A stretch of 5,162 nucleotides of DNA from a bacterium (GTDB lineage Bacteria; Krumholzibacteriota; Krumholzibacteria; LZORAL124-64-63), in NCBI GenBank assembly GCA_016873405.1, contig VGXH01000184.1:1-5162 (forward strand), in the 5' to 3' direction. Position numbers and translations under genes: made by a program. Below are positions 1 to 5,105 of the stretch, one piece after another; the first letter of the stretch is position 1, and the number at the start of each line of letters is the position of its first letter. Below the pieces are notes generated by a model. It was not told where the DNA came from. It saw only the letters and a program-made list of their open reading frames with translations, and made no database searches.

Positions 1-546
1 GGCCGGGCCTGGACGATGGCCGAACTGGCGACGCACGCGCTCTACCACGCGAAGGTGCAGCCGATGGCCACCGCCAGCCACCTGTCCAACGAGTCGCCGC
101 CGCCCTTCGCGGCCCAGTTCGCCGACGTCGAGGTGGACCCACAGACCGGCGAGGTCTTCCTGCGCCGGTTCGTCTCCGCGGTGGACTGCGGGACGCCCGT
201 GCACCCGGACCTGGCCGAGGGCCAGATCGAGGGCGCCGTCGCGCAGGCGATCGGTTACGGCCTGTTCGAGGAGGTCATCGTCGACGCCGCGGGTCGGGTG
301 CGGAACCCCAATTTCCTGGACTACAAGATCGCTTCGGCGCTGGACATGCCCGAAATGGTCACGATACTGGTTCCGACCGCGGAACCGAGCGGCCCCTTCG
401 GGGCCAAGGCGGCCGGCGAGGTGCCCATCGACGGGCCGGCGCCGGCCATCGTCAATGCCATCTGCGACGCGGTGGGGGTCCGGATCTACCGGATTCCCGC
501 CACCCCTGAACGCGTGTGGCGCCAGATCAAGGAGGCAGGCGGATGA
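1..546 (+). CDS. Molybdenum hydroxylase large subunit (xanthine dehydrogenase / aldehyde oxidase family), C-terminal part
   Basis: The reading frame is open from the first base, so this is the 3' end (181 residues) of a gene starting outside the window. The protein matches the C-terminal molybdopterin-binding domain of the xanthine dehydrogenase family, which hydroxylates purines, aldehydes or N-heterocycles at a Mo-pterin centre. Visible landmarks are DCGTPVHPDLAEGQIEG (about 184-234), the AQAIGYGLFEE stretch (241-273) and GPFGAKAAGE (391-420). The last corresponds to the family's GAKGxGE motif; its Glu (codon 418-420) is the catalytic base, so the active site looks intact here. The ending, with APAIVNAICDAVGVRI and then a TPERVW motif, is typical of the family's extreme C terminus. 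The substrate cannot be told from this part: xanthine dehydrogenase, aldehyde oxidase and isoquinoline oxidoreductase types all end alike. The small Fe-S and FAD subunits or domains would lie to the left. The stop overlaps the next gene's start, implying translational coupling. Confidence 0.9.
   Translation, partial: GRAWTMAELATHALYHAKVQPMATASHLSNESPPPFAAQFADVEVDPQTGEVFLRRFVSAVDCGTPVHPDLAEGQIEGAVAQAIGYGLFEEVIVDAAGRVRNPNFLDYKIASALDMPEMVTILVPTAEPSGPFGAKAAGEVPIDGPAPAIVNAICDAVGVRIYRIPATPERVWRQIKEAGG
529..535 (+). promoter_or_regulatory. Strong ribosome binding site for the LpoB-like gene
   Basis: AAGGAGG lies 7 bases before ATG 543 and is a near-perfect Shine-Dalgarno sequence. It sits inside the last codons of the upstream oxidoreductase gene. 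It decides the start: the earlier in-frame GTG at 516 would place this site inside the coding region and push the signal peptide nine residues inward. Confidence 0.8.
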
Positions 547-1136
547 CCGGGAACATCGCGCGTTTCATGCTGGTGGCCGTGGCGCTGCTGGCTGTGGCCG
601 GCTGCGGCGGGGGCAAGGAGGTCGTCAGGACCGACCCCGGGGCGCAGATCGACCTGTCGGGCAACTGGAACGACACCGACGCCCAGACGGTGTCGGCGGC
701 GCTGGCCGACCAGATCCAGCGCGGGGCGTGGATCGAGAACTTCCTGGCCGAGAAGGGCAAGAAGCCGACCCTGATCGTGGCGCCGGTGCGCAACAAGACG
801 GCCGAGCACATCGCCACCAGGACGCTGGTCGACCAGCTCGAGCGCGACTTCATCAACGGCGGCCGCGTGCGCGTGGTGGCCTCGGCCGAGGAGCGCGAGC
901 AGGTGCGCGAGGAGCGCGCCGACCAGCAGGAGTTCGCCTCGCCCGAGACGATGAAGAAGTGGGGCCGCGAGAAGGGCGCCGACGTGATGCTGATCGGCGA
1001 GATCAACCAGATCGTCGATCGCGAGGGCAAGGAGTCGGTGCGCTACTACCAGGTGGACTGCTACCTGGTGGACCTCGAGGACAACACGAAGCTCTGGGCG
1101 GGCTTCGAGAAGATCAAGAAGTACGTCAAGGGCTGA
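543..1136 (+). CDS. lpoB: LpoB-family outer-membrane lipoprotein (penicillin-binding protein activator)
   Basis: The predicted protein has 197 residues. Residues 1-20 are a lipoprotein signal peptide (short charged start, hydrophobic core from F8, then VAG) before the lipidated Cys21; Gly at +2 suits outer-membrane sorting by the usual Lol rule. The body carries the LpoB family signature: DLSGNWNDTD (37-46), IVAPVRNKTAEHI (78-90), LVDQLERDFINGGRVRVVAS (95-114), an EREQVREERADQQEFASPET stretch (117-136), GADVMLIGEIN (145-155) and a closing KLWAGFEKIKKYVKG. In E. coli LpoB reaches from the outer membrane through the peptidoglycan and activates the synthase PBP1B; here the equivalent partner is inferred and not visible. 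This version lacks the long disordered linker of the enterobacterial protein, which is common outside that group. ATG 543 overlaps the upstream stop (ATGA), and the next lipoprotein gene follows after 4 bases. The family call is firm; the PBP1B-activating role is transferred from distant homologues. Confidence 0.88.
   Translation: MTGNIARFMLVAVALLAVAGCGGGKEVVRTDPGAQIDLSGNWNDTDAQTVSAALADQIQRGAWIENFLAEKGKKPTLIVAPVRNKTAEHIATRTLVDQLERDFINGGRVRVVASAEEREQVREERADQQEFASPETMKKWGREKGADVMLIGEINQIVDREGKESVRYYQVDCYLVDLEDNTKLWAGFEKIKKYVKG
1128..1132 (+). promoter_or_regulatory. Ribosome binding site before GTG 1141
   Basis: AAGGG lies 8 bases before GTG 1141, within the last codons of the LpoB-like gene. 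The GAGG at 1135-1138 is too close to the start to be the main site. GTG 1141 is the only ATG or GTG in frame upstream of the signal peptide core, so this moderate site supports it. Confidence 0.5.
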
Positions 1137-1140
1137 GGCG

Positions 1141-2673
1141 GTGATCCCGGGCATCGCAGCGCGCGGCCGGCGTCCCCGGCAGGGCGTCGGCCGGTCGTCG
1201 ACGGCCGCGCGCGCCCAGGGCGCGGCACGGCGGGTCGCCGCCTGCCTGGCGCTGGCGGCGATCCTGCTCGCGGGCGGCGGCTGCGCGACCTACAGCGCGC
1301 GCATGGCCGACCTGCGGCCGAGCCTGGCGGCAGGGGATTTCGACGGCGCGCTGCGCACCATCGAGGAGAACGGCGGCGGCTCCGACCAGCTGCTGGCGTG
1401 GCTCGAGCGCGGCCTGGTCCTGCACTACGCCGACCGCTGCGCCGAGAGCAACGAGGCCTTCGCCGCGGCCGAGCGCACGGCTGCCGAGCGGTTCGACCGT
1501 TCACTGGCCGAGGGCGCCGTGGCCCTGTTGACCTCCGACGCCCGGGTGGCGTACCGGCCGCGCCCCTTCGAGATGGCGCTGGTTCCCTACTACAAGGCTC
1601 TCAACTACGCCTGGCTGGGGCAGCCCGACGCCGCCGTCGTGGAAGCCCGCAGCGCCAGCCAGCTGCTGGCCCGGTACGTGGACCTGACGCTCGGCGCCGT
1701 GCGCGAGCAGGATCGCGGCGAACTGGAGCGCGTGCGCAACGACGCCTTCCTCCTCTGGTTCAGCGGCATGCTCTACGAAGCCGACGGCGAACTGAACGAC
1801 GCCTTCGTCGCCTACCGCAACGCCGCGGTGGCCTATGAGCAGAACGCCGACCTGCTGGGCCTCGAACCGCCGGCCGCGCTGGCGGGCGACCTGGCCCGGA
1901 CGGCCGAGCGGCTGGGCTTCGCCGCGGAGCTGCGGCAGGCGGCCGCGGCCAGCCCGGCGATCTTCGCCGCGGCGGGCGACACCTCCGGGGACCTGGGCGC
2001 GCTGCGCCGCTCGGCGGCCTGGGCGCCCGGCCACGGCGAGCTGGTGCTGCTGGTCGAGACCGGGTCGGTGCCCGAACTGGGGCAGGTGCGGATTGACTTC
2101 CCCGTGTTCAAGGGGGAGGATCACCGCGACCGCGAGCGCTGGGGCTGGTCGCTCTACGACGGCCACCGTCACCGCTCGTGGGGGCGCGACCGCGAGGTCG
2201 AGTACTGGGTCTCGGTCGCGGCGCCCGAGCTGCACGACGAGGCGCCGCCGCCGTACGCGGGCGCGCGCGCCAGCGCCGGCATCGCCGGCGGCAATGCGAT
2301 CGGGGCGCGGGCCGCGAACCTGCAGCGCGCCGCGCGCGTGGCGTTCGACGCCGAGAAGCCGACGATCTTCTTCCGCGCCATCCTGAGGGGCCTGACCAAG
2401 TACCTGGCGGCGCGCGGCGCCGAGAAGGCCGCCGGCAAGGGCGCCGGCATCCTGGCGAACCTCCTGGGCGCCGTCACCGAGCAGGCCGACACGCGCAGCT
2501 GGCTGACCTTGCCGGGCCAGGTGCACGTGCTGCGCCTGCACCTGCCGCCGGGCCGGCACGACGTCCGCCTGGAACTGCTGGGCCGGGACGGGCGCGTCGC
2601 CGCGGAGCAGGTGCTGGACGGGATCGTCGTGCAGCCGGGACAGTGGACGTTCGAATCGCGGCGCGTGTTCTAG
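1141..2673 (+). CDS. COG3014-like TPR-type lipoprotein paired with LpoB
   Basis: The predicted protein has 510 residues and starts at GTG. An unusually long, arginine-rich N region (residues 1-31) precedes a hydrophobic core and the lipobox LAGGGC, giving lipidated Cys48 with Ala at +2, consistent with an outer-membrane lipoprotein. Two helical-repeat segments look TPR-like: ALVPYYKALNYAWLGQPDAAVVEAR (146-170) and FLLWFSGMLYEADGELNDAFVAYRNAA (203-229). A beta-rich second half contains GHGELVLLVETG (297-308) and an FFRAILRGLTKYL helix (from about 410). DTRSW followed by LP (450-458) leads into a C-terminal domain ending QPGQWTFESRRVF. This order, and the position next to LpoB, match my recollection of COG3014, an uncharacterised family often found beside lpoB. 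Its biochemical role is unknown; a scaffold or regulator of peptidoglycan assembly is an inference from context. Its stop TAG (2671-2673) is part of the CTAG bordering the palindromic element, yet the gene appears full length. Confidence 0.72.
   Translation: MIPGIAARGRRPRQGVGRSSTAARAQGAARRVAACLALAAILLAGGGCATYSARMADLRPSLAAGDFDGALRTIEENGGGSDQLLAWLERGLVLHYADRCAESNEAFAAAERTAAERFDRSLAEGAVALLTSDARVAYRPRPFEMALVPYYKALNYAWLGQPDAAVVEARSASQLLARYVDLTLGAVREQDRGELERVRNDAFLLWFSGMLYEADGELNDAFVAYRNAAVAYEQNADLLGLEPPAALAGDLARTAERLGFAAELRQAAAASPAIFAAAGDTSGDLGALRRSAAWAPGHGELVLLVETGSVPELGQVRIDFPVFKGEDHRDRERWGWSLYDGHRHRSWGRDREVEYWVSVAAPELHDEAPPPYAGARASAGIAGGNAIGARAANLQRAARVAFDAEKPTIFFRAILRGLTKYLAARGAEKAAGKGAGILANLLGAVTEQADTRSWLTLPGQVHVLRLHLPPGRHDVRLELLGRDGRVAAEQVLDGIVVQPGQWTFESRRVF
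2670..2673. repeat. Left CTAG flank, possible 4-bp target duplication
   Basis: CTAG borders the palindrome on the left and is repeated on its right side at 2853-2856. Because CTAG is its own reverse complement, it also simply extends the inverted repeat. It can therefore be read either as a target-site duplication or as the outermost 4 bp of the hairpin. It contains the stop codon of the upstream lipoprotein gene. Confidence 0.55.
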
Positions 2674-2696
2674 CCCGGACTATTCACGAAGGTCCG
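2674..2696 (+). repeat. Left terminal inverted repeat (23 bp)
   Basis: This is the exact reverse complement of 2830-2852. It starts with CCCGGACTATTCACGAAGG, and pairing stops abruptly at 2697. Such perfect outer ends next to a diverged inner segment are what one expects of transposase-recognised termini. Confidence 0.75.
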
Positions 2697-2710
2697 AGCG
2701 AGGGTGAGGA

Positions 2711-2760
2711 AATTGCCCTTCTGCGAAGGCGAAATCCGGTCTCGGCGAGGGAGGCGTACC
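2711..2760 (+). repeat. Left inner arm of the palindrome
   Basis: This 50-base arm matches the reverse complement of 2767-2816 at 45 of 50 positions, including an unbroken run of 29. It holds two smaller palindromes of its own: CCTTC-TGC-GAAGG (2717-2729) and CTCG-G-CGAG (2741-2749). Confidence 0.75.
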
Positions 2761-2766
2761 CGATGC

Positions 2767-2816
2767 GGTACGTTGACCTCGCCGAGGCCGGATTTCGCCT
2801 TCGCAGAAGGGCAATT
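2767..2816 (-). repeat. Right inner arm of the palindrome
   Basis: This is the partner of 2711-2760 across the six-base loop 2761-2766. It carries the mirror copies of the small palindromes, CCTTC-GCA-GAAGG (2798-2810) and CTCG-C-CGAG (2778-2786). Confidence 0.75.
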
Positions 2817-2829
2817 GACCAGCCGCAGC

Positions 2830-2852
2830 CGGACCTTCGTGAATAGTCCGGG
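2830..2852 (-). repeat. Right terminal inverted repeat (23 bp)
   Basis: This is the exact reverse complement of 2674-2696 and ends in AATAGTCCGGG. It is followed at once by CTAG (2853-2856), then 20 bases later by the start of the next gene. Confidence 0.75.
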
Positions 2853-2856
2853 CTAG
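2853..2856. repeat. Right CTAG flank, possible 4-bp target duplication
   Basis: This is the second CTAG, directly after the right end of the palindrome. Identity with 2670-2673 is compatible with a 4-bp target duplication, but the self-complementarity of CTAG makes it ambiguous. Confidence 0.55.
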
Positions 2857-2865
2857 CCCCGCCGC

Positions 2866-2871
2866 GAAAGG
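2866..2871 (+). promoter_or_regulatory. Ribosome binding site before GTG 2877
   Basis: GAAAGG lies 5 bases upstream of GTG 2877, just outside the right flank of the palindromic element. It supports the GTG start; no other ATG or GTG near the N terminus is as well placed. Confidence 0.55.
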
Positions 2872-2876
2872 CAGCC

Positions 2877-4565
2877 GTGGAGCCGCAGGTCCTGCCCCTC
2901 ATCGAGAAGATCCGCGCCGGCATCATCGGGGACGACCGCGTCCTGGACGGCCCCTACGGCCCGCGGCGCCTGACCTACGCCGACTACACGGCCAGCGGGC
3001 GCTCGCTGTCGTTCATCGAGGACTTCCTGCGCGACGAGGTGCTGCCCCTCTACGCGAACACGCACACCGAGACCTCGAGCACCGGGCTGCAGACCACGCG
3101 CTTCCGCGAGGACGCGCGCCGCATCATCCACGCCGCGGTCGGCGGCGGTGACCAGGACGTCGTCATCTTCTGCGGCGCCGGAGCCACCGGCGCCATCAAC
3201 AAGCTGGTCGACATCCTCAACCTGCGGCTTCCGCGCGACCTGGACCTCAGGCACGGCCTGGCGGCCCGCATCCCGGCCGACCAGAGACCGGTCGTCTTCA
3301 TCGGTCCCTACGAACACCACTCGAACGAACTGCCCTGGCGCGAGACGATCGCCGACGTGGTGACCATCGCCGAGGACCGCGACGGCCGCATCGACCAGGG
3401 GCAGCTCGCGCGCGAGCTGGAGCGTTACGCGACCCGCCCGCTGCGCATCGGCAGCTTCTCGGCCGCCAGCAACGTGACCGGGATCGTCTCGGACACGGCG
3501 GGCATCTCGACGCTGCTGCACGCCCATGGGGCGCTGGCGTTCTGGGACTTCGCGGCGGCGGCGCCCTACGTGCGGATCGAGATGAACCTGCGGGGCGACG
3601 GCGAGGCGGGCGAGCTGGCCTACAAGGACGCCGTGTTCATCTCGCCGCACAAGTTCATCGGCGGTCCGGGCACCCCGGGCGTGCTCGTGGTCAAGCGGCG
3701 GCTGCTGACCAACACGGTGCCGACGCAGCCGGGCGGGGGCACGGTCAGCTACGTCGGGCCCGCCGGGCACACCTACCTGGCCGATCCTGCCCACCGCGAG
3801 GAGGGCGGCACGCCCGCCATCATCGAGGCCATCCGCGCCGGCCTGGTCTTCCACCTGAAGCAGGCGGTGGGCGCGGGCGCCATCGAGGAACTGGAGAAGC
3901 GCTTCGTGGAGCGCGCGATCGCCGCCTGGTCGGCCGATCCGCGCCTCGCGGTCCTCGGCAACGTGACGGCGCAGAGGCTGTCGATCGTCTCGTTCGTCGT
4001 GCGCCGCGGCGAGCGTCTGCTGCACCACAACTTCGTGGTCGCGCTGCTGAATGACCTGTTCGGCATCCAGGCGCGGGGCGGCTGCTCCTGCGCCGGGCCC
4101 TACGGCCACCGCCTGCTCGGCATCGACCTGGCGCGCAGCGAGCGGTTCCACGCGGCGATCAACGCCGGCAGCGAAGGCATCAAGCCCGGCTGGGTGCGGG
4201 TGAACTTCAACTACTTCATCAGCGAGGCCACGTTCCGGTTCGTGCTGGCGGCGGGGGAGTTCGTCGCTCGGGAGGGCTGGCGTTTCCTGCCCGACTACGA
4301 CTTCGACGCGACGACCGGCATCTGGCGGCACCGGCAGGCGCGCCGCGGCGACACGCTGAGCCTCGAGGACATCACCTGGTTCGGCGACCGCATGGCCGGC
4401 CGATCCCATCATCGCACCGAGCCGGAGAGCGCCTACGAGGGCTACCTGGCCGAGGCGCGCCGCCTGGCCGGGCAGGCGCGCGCGACGGCCGGCGTCCCGC
4501 CGCGCGCCCTGCCCGGCGAACTGGAGTCCCTGCGCTGGTTCCCGTTTTTGGGGGAGGACGCATGA
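2877..4565 (+). CDS. Class V PLP-dependent aminotransferase / cysteine desulfurase-like protein
   Basis: The predicted protein has 562 residues and starts at GTG. The fold-type I PLP motifs occur in the right order: ADYTASGRSLSFIEDFL near the N terminus, the phosphate-binding CGAGATGAIN (99-108), YEHHSNELPW (145-154) with the histidine that stacks on PLP in SufS/NifS relatives, and FWDF with Asp224 for the pyridine nitrogen. SPHKFIGGPGTPG follows, with Lys259 as the Schiff-base lysine. RGGCSCAGPYG (400-410) places Cys405 where group II cysteine desulfurases carry their catalytic cysteine. The position three after Asp224, usually Gln in SufS/NifS, is Ala227 here. About 130 residues follow the cysteine motif, so it is longer than SufS (about 400 residues). 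No iron-sulfur assembly genes are in view, so sulfur transfer is only one option; a lyase, epimerase or aminotransferase activity is equally open. The stop overlaps the next gene (ATGA), indicating coupled expression. The superfamily call is firm and the substrate unknown. Confidence 0.85.
   Translation: MEPQVLPLIEKIRAGIIGDDRVLDGPYGPRRLTYADYTASGRSLSFIEDFLRDEVLPLYANTHTETSSTGLQTTRFREDARRIIHAAVGGGDQDVVIFCGAGATGAINKLVDILNLRLPRDLDLRHGLAARIPADQRPVVFIGPYEHHSNELPWRETIADVVTIAEDRDGRIDQGQLARELERYATRPLRIGSFSAASNVTGIVSDTAGISTLLHAHGALAFWDFAAAAPYVRIEMNLRGDGEAGELAYKDAVFISPHKFIGGPGTPGVLVVKRRLLTNTVPTQPGGGTVSYVGPAGHTYLADPAHREEGGTPAIIEAIRAGLVFHLKQAVGAGAIEELEKRFVERAIAAWSADPRLAVLGNVTAQRLSIVSFVVRRGERLLHHNFVVALLNDLFGIQARGGCSCAGPYGHRLLGIDLARSERFHAAINAGSEGIKPGWVRVNFNYFISEATFRFVLAAGEFVAREGWRFLPDYDFDATTGIWRHRQARRGDTLSLEDITWFGDRMAGRSHHRTEPESAYEGYLAEARRLAGQARATAGVPPRALPGELESLRWFPFLGEDA
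4551..4557 (+). promoter_or_regulatory. Ribosome binding site before ATG 4562
   Basis: GGGGAGG sits 4 bases before ATG 4562, inside the last codons of the aminotransferase gene. The spacing is a little short, but the match to Shine-Dalgarno is strong and fits ATGA-coupled translation. Confidence 0.6.
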
Positions 4566-5098
4566 ACGCCTATGTTGCCTGGGTGGCCGCCAACCCGTGG
4601 CCGTCCGCCGCGCTGCAGTTCGCCGTGCTGGGCACACTCGGCGAGATCGTCGCCGCCACGGCGCGCCGGCGCGCGCCGGCCTTGCCCTGCACGCCGGCGC
4701 AGCTCGTGATGAAGGTCCTGGCCTGGGCGGTGCTGGGCCTGGTGATCAAGGCCGGCTTCACGGGGATGAAGGGTTTCACGCAGGCGCTGCTGGAGCACGG
4801 CGTGCTGCCGTCCTGGTGCGCCGCCGGCGTCGGCCACGCCCTGGCGATGTCGGTGTTGACGAACGTCTTCTTCGGGCCGCAGATGATGGCCTTCCACCGC
4901 TGGGAGGACAACCTCATCCTGGGCCGGCGCGGCTGGGCCGGGCTGGGCCGGGCGGTGCGCACGCTGGTCTGGTTCTGGATCCCCGCGCACACGGTGACGT
5001 TCAGCCTGCCGCGCGACTACCAGATCGGGCTGGCCGCCGTGTGGGGGCTGGTGCTGGGCGTGATCCTGGGCTGGGCCGGCGGCGAGCGCCGCCGCTGA
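4562..5098 (+). CDS. Small multi-pass membrane protein, possibly Mpv17/PMP22-like
   Basis: The predicted protein has 178 residues with about five hydrophobic segments, near residues 14-32, 48-66, 83-104, 131-149 and 153-171, and a basic C terminus (GGERRR). It has no cleavable signal peptide, so it is likely an inner-membrane protein. Polar motifs inside or next to the helices stand out: GTLGEIVA (24-31), FFGPQMMAFHRWEDN (103-117) and WFWIPAHTVTFSLP (137-150). The GP-then-His pattern and the Trp/Pro-rich last loop recall bacterial proteins annotated as Mpv17/PMP22-like, a family without a settled bacterial function. That resemblance is by eye only and could be superficial. The ATGA overlap with the aminotransferase suggests the two act together, for example as an enzyme and a membrane partner or transporter, but nothing in the sequence shows which. 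The stop is 7 bases from the stop of a convergent gene. Confidence 0.75.
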   Translation: MNAYVAWVAANPWPSAALQFAVLGTLGEIVAATARRRAPALPCTPAQLVMKVLAWAVLGLVIKAGFTGMKGFTQALLEHGVLPSWCAAGVGHALAMSVLTNVFFGPQMMAFHRWEDNLILGRRGWAGLGRAVRTLVWFWIPAHTVTFSLPRDYQIGLAAVWGLVLGVILGWAGGERRR

Positions 5099-5105
5099 CG
5101 AGTGC

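Larger units (their letters stand above)
2674..2852. mobile_element. Palindromic MITE-like element (179 bp, long imperfect inverted repeat)
   Basis: The two halves are reverse complements. Going inward: 2674-2696 pairs with 2830-2852 (23 bp, no mismatch). A non-matching internal loop follows, 14 bases on the left (2697-2710) and 13 on the right (2817-2829). Then 2711-2739 pairs with 2788-2816 (29 bp, perfect), a T/G mismatch sits at 2740/2787, 2741-2750 pairs with 2777-2786 (10 bp), a 4x4 mismatch lies at 2751-2754/2773-2776, and 2755-2760 pairs with 2767-2772 (6 bp) around the loop CGATGC. The ends begin CCCGGACTATTCACG. GC is 112 of 179 bases (about 63%), below the neighbouring genes. It has no credible ORF of its own. 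CTAG on both sides, defined ends and a palindromic body suit a non-autonomous element moved by a transposase elsewhere; the family is not identified. Alternatives are a REP/ERIC-type folding repeat or a structured regulatory RNA. Confidence 0.68.

Noticed and set aside
516..542. Earlier GTG start (516) for the LpoB-like gene
   Set aside because: It would add nine residues before the signal peptide and has no good ribosome site, whereas AAGGAGG is ideally spaced before ATG 543.
1501..2559. 352-codon open frame on the minus strand opposite the COG3014-like gene
   Set aside because: It is a composition-driven shadow, rich in Arg, Gln and Ala, without domain-like patterns; the plus-strand gene has a signal peptide, lipobox and family motifs.
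2674..2852. Intrinsic transcription terminator
   Set aside because: No run of T follows the hairpin on either strand, and the stem is far longer than a normal terminator. It may still hinder transcription, but not as a classic Rho-independent terminator.
2674..2852. Integron attC site
   Set aside because: The palindrome lacks the paired GTTRRRY / RYYYAAC end motifs, and there is no cassette-like arrangement around it.
2674..2852. Assembly or library fold-back artefact
   Set aside because: A fold-back would give identical arms; here the arms differ in a defined 14/13-base segment and near the tip, and unique genes continue on both sides.
2684..2926. Short open frames running through the palindrome on both strands
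   Set aside because: They encode mirror-like Arg-rich peptides dictated by the inverted repeat and run into neighbouring coding sequence; there is no sign of a real protein.
2853..4637. 594-codon open frame on the minus strand opposite the aminotransferase
   Set aside because: It lies antisense to a protein with clear PLP-enzyme motifs, has repetitive Arg/Ala/Gly/Val-rich composition and no recognisable motif. Long antisense frames are expected at this GC content.
4931..4950. Two tandem copies of GGCTGGGCCG
   Set aside because: It is a short in-gene repeat out of step with the codons, encoding GWAGLGRA; probably a by-product of high GC and Gly/Trp/Ala codons.
5077..5094. GC-rich hairpin (7-bp stem, loop GAGC) at the end of the membrane protein gene
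   Set aside because: It lies inside the last codons, is explained by Gly-Gly-Glu-Arg-Arg codons, and has no T tract after it.
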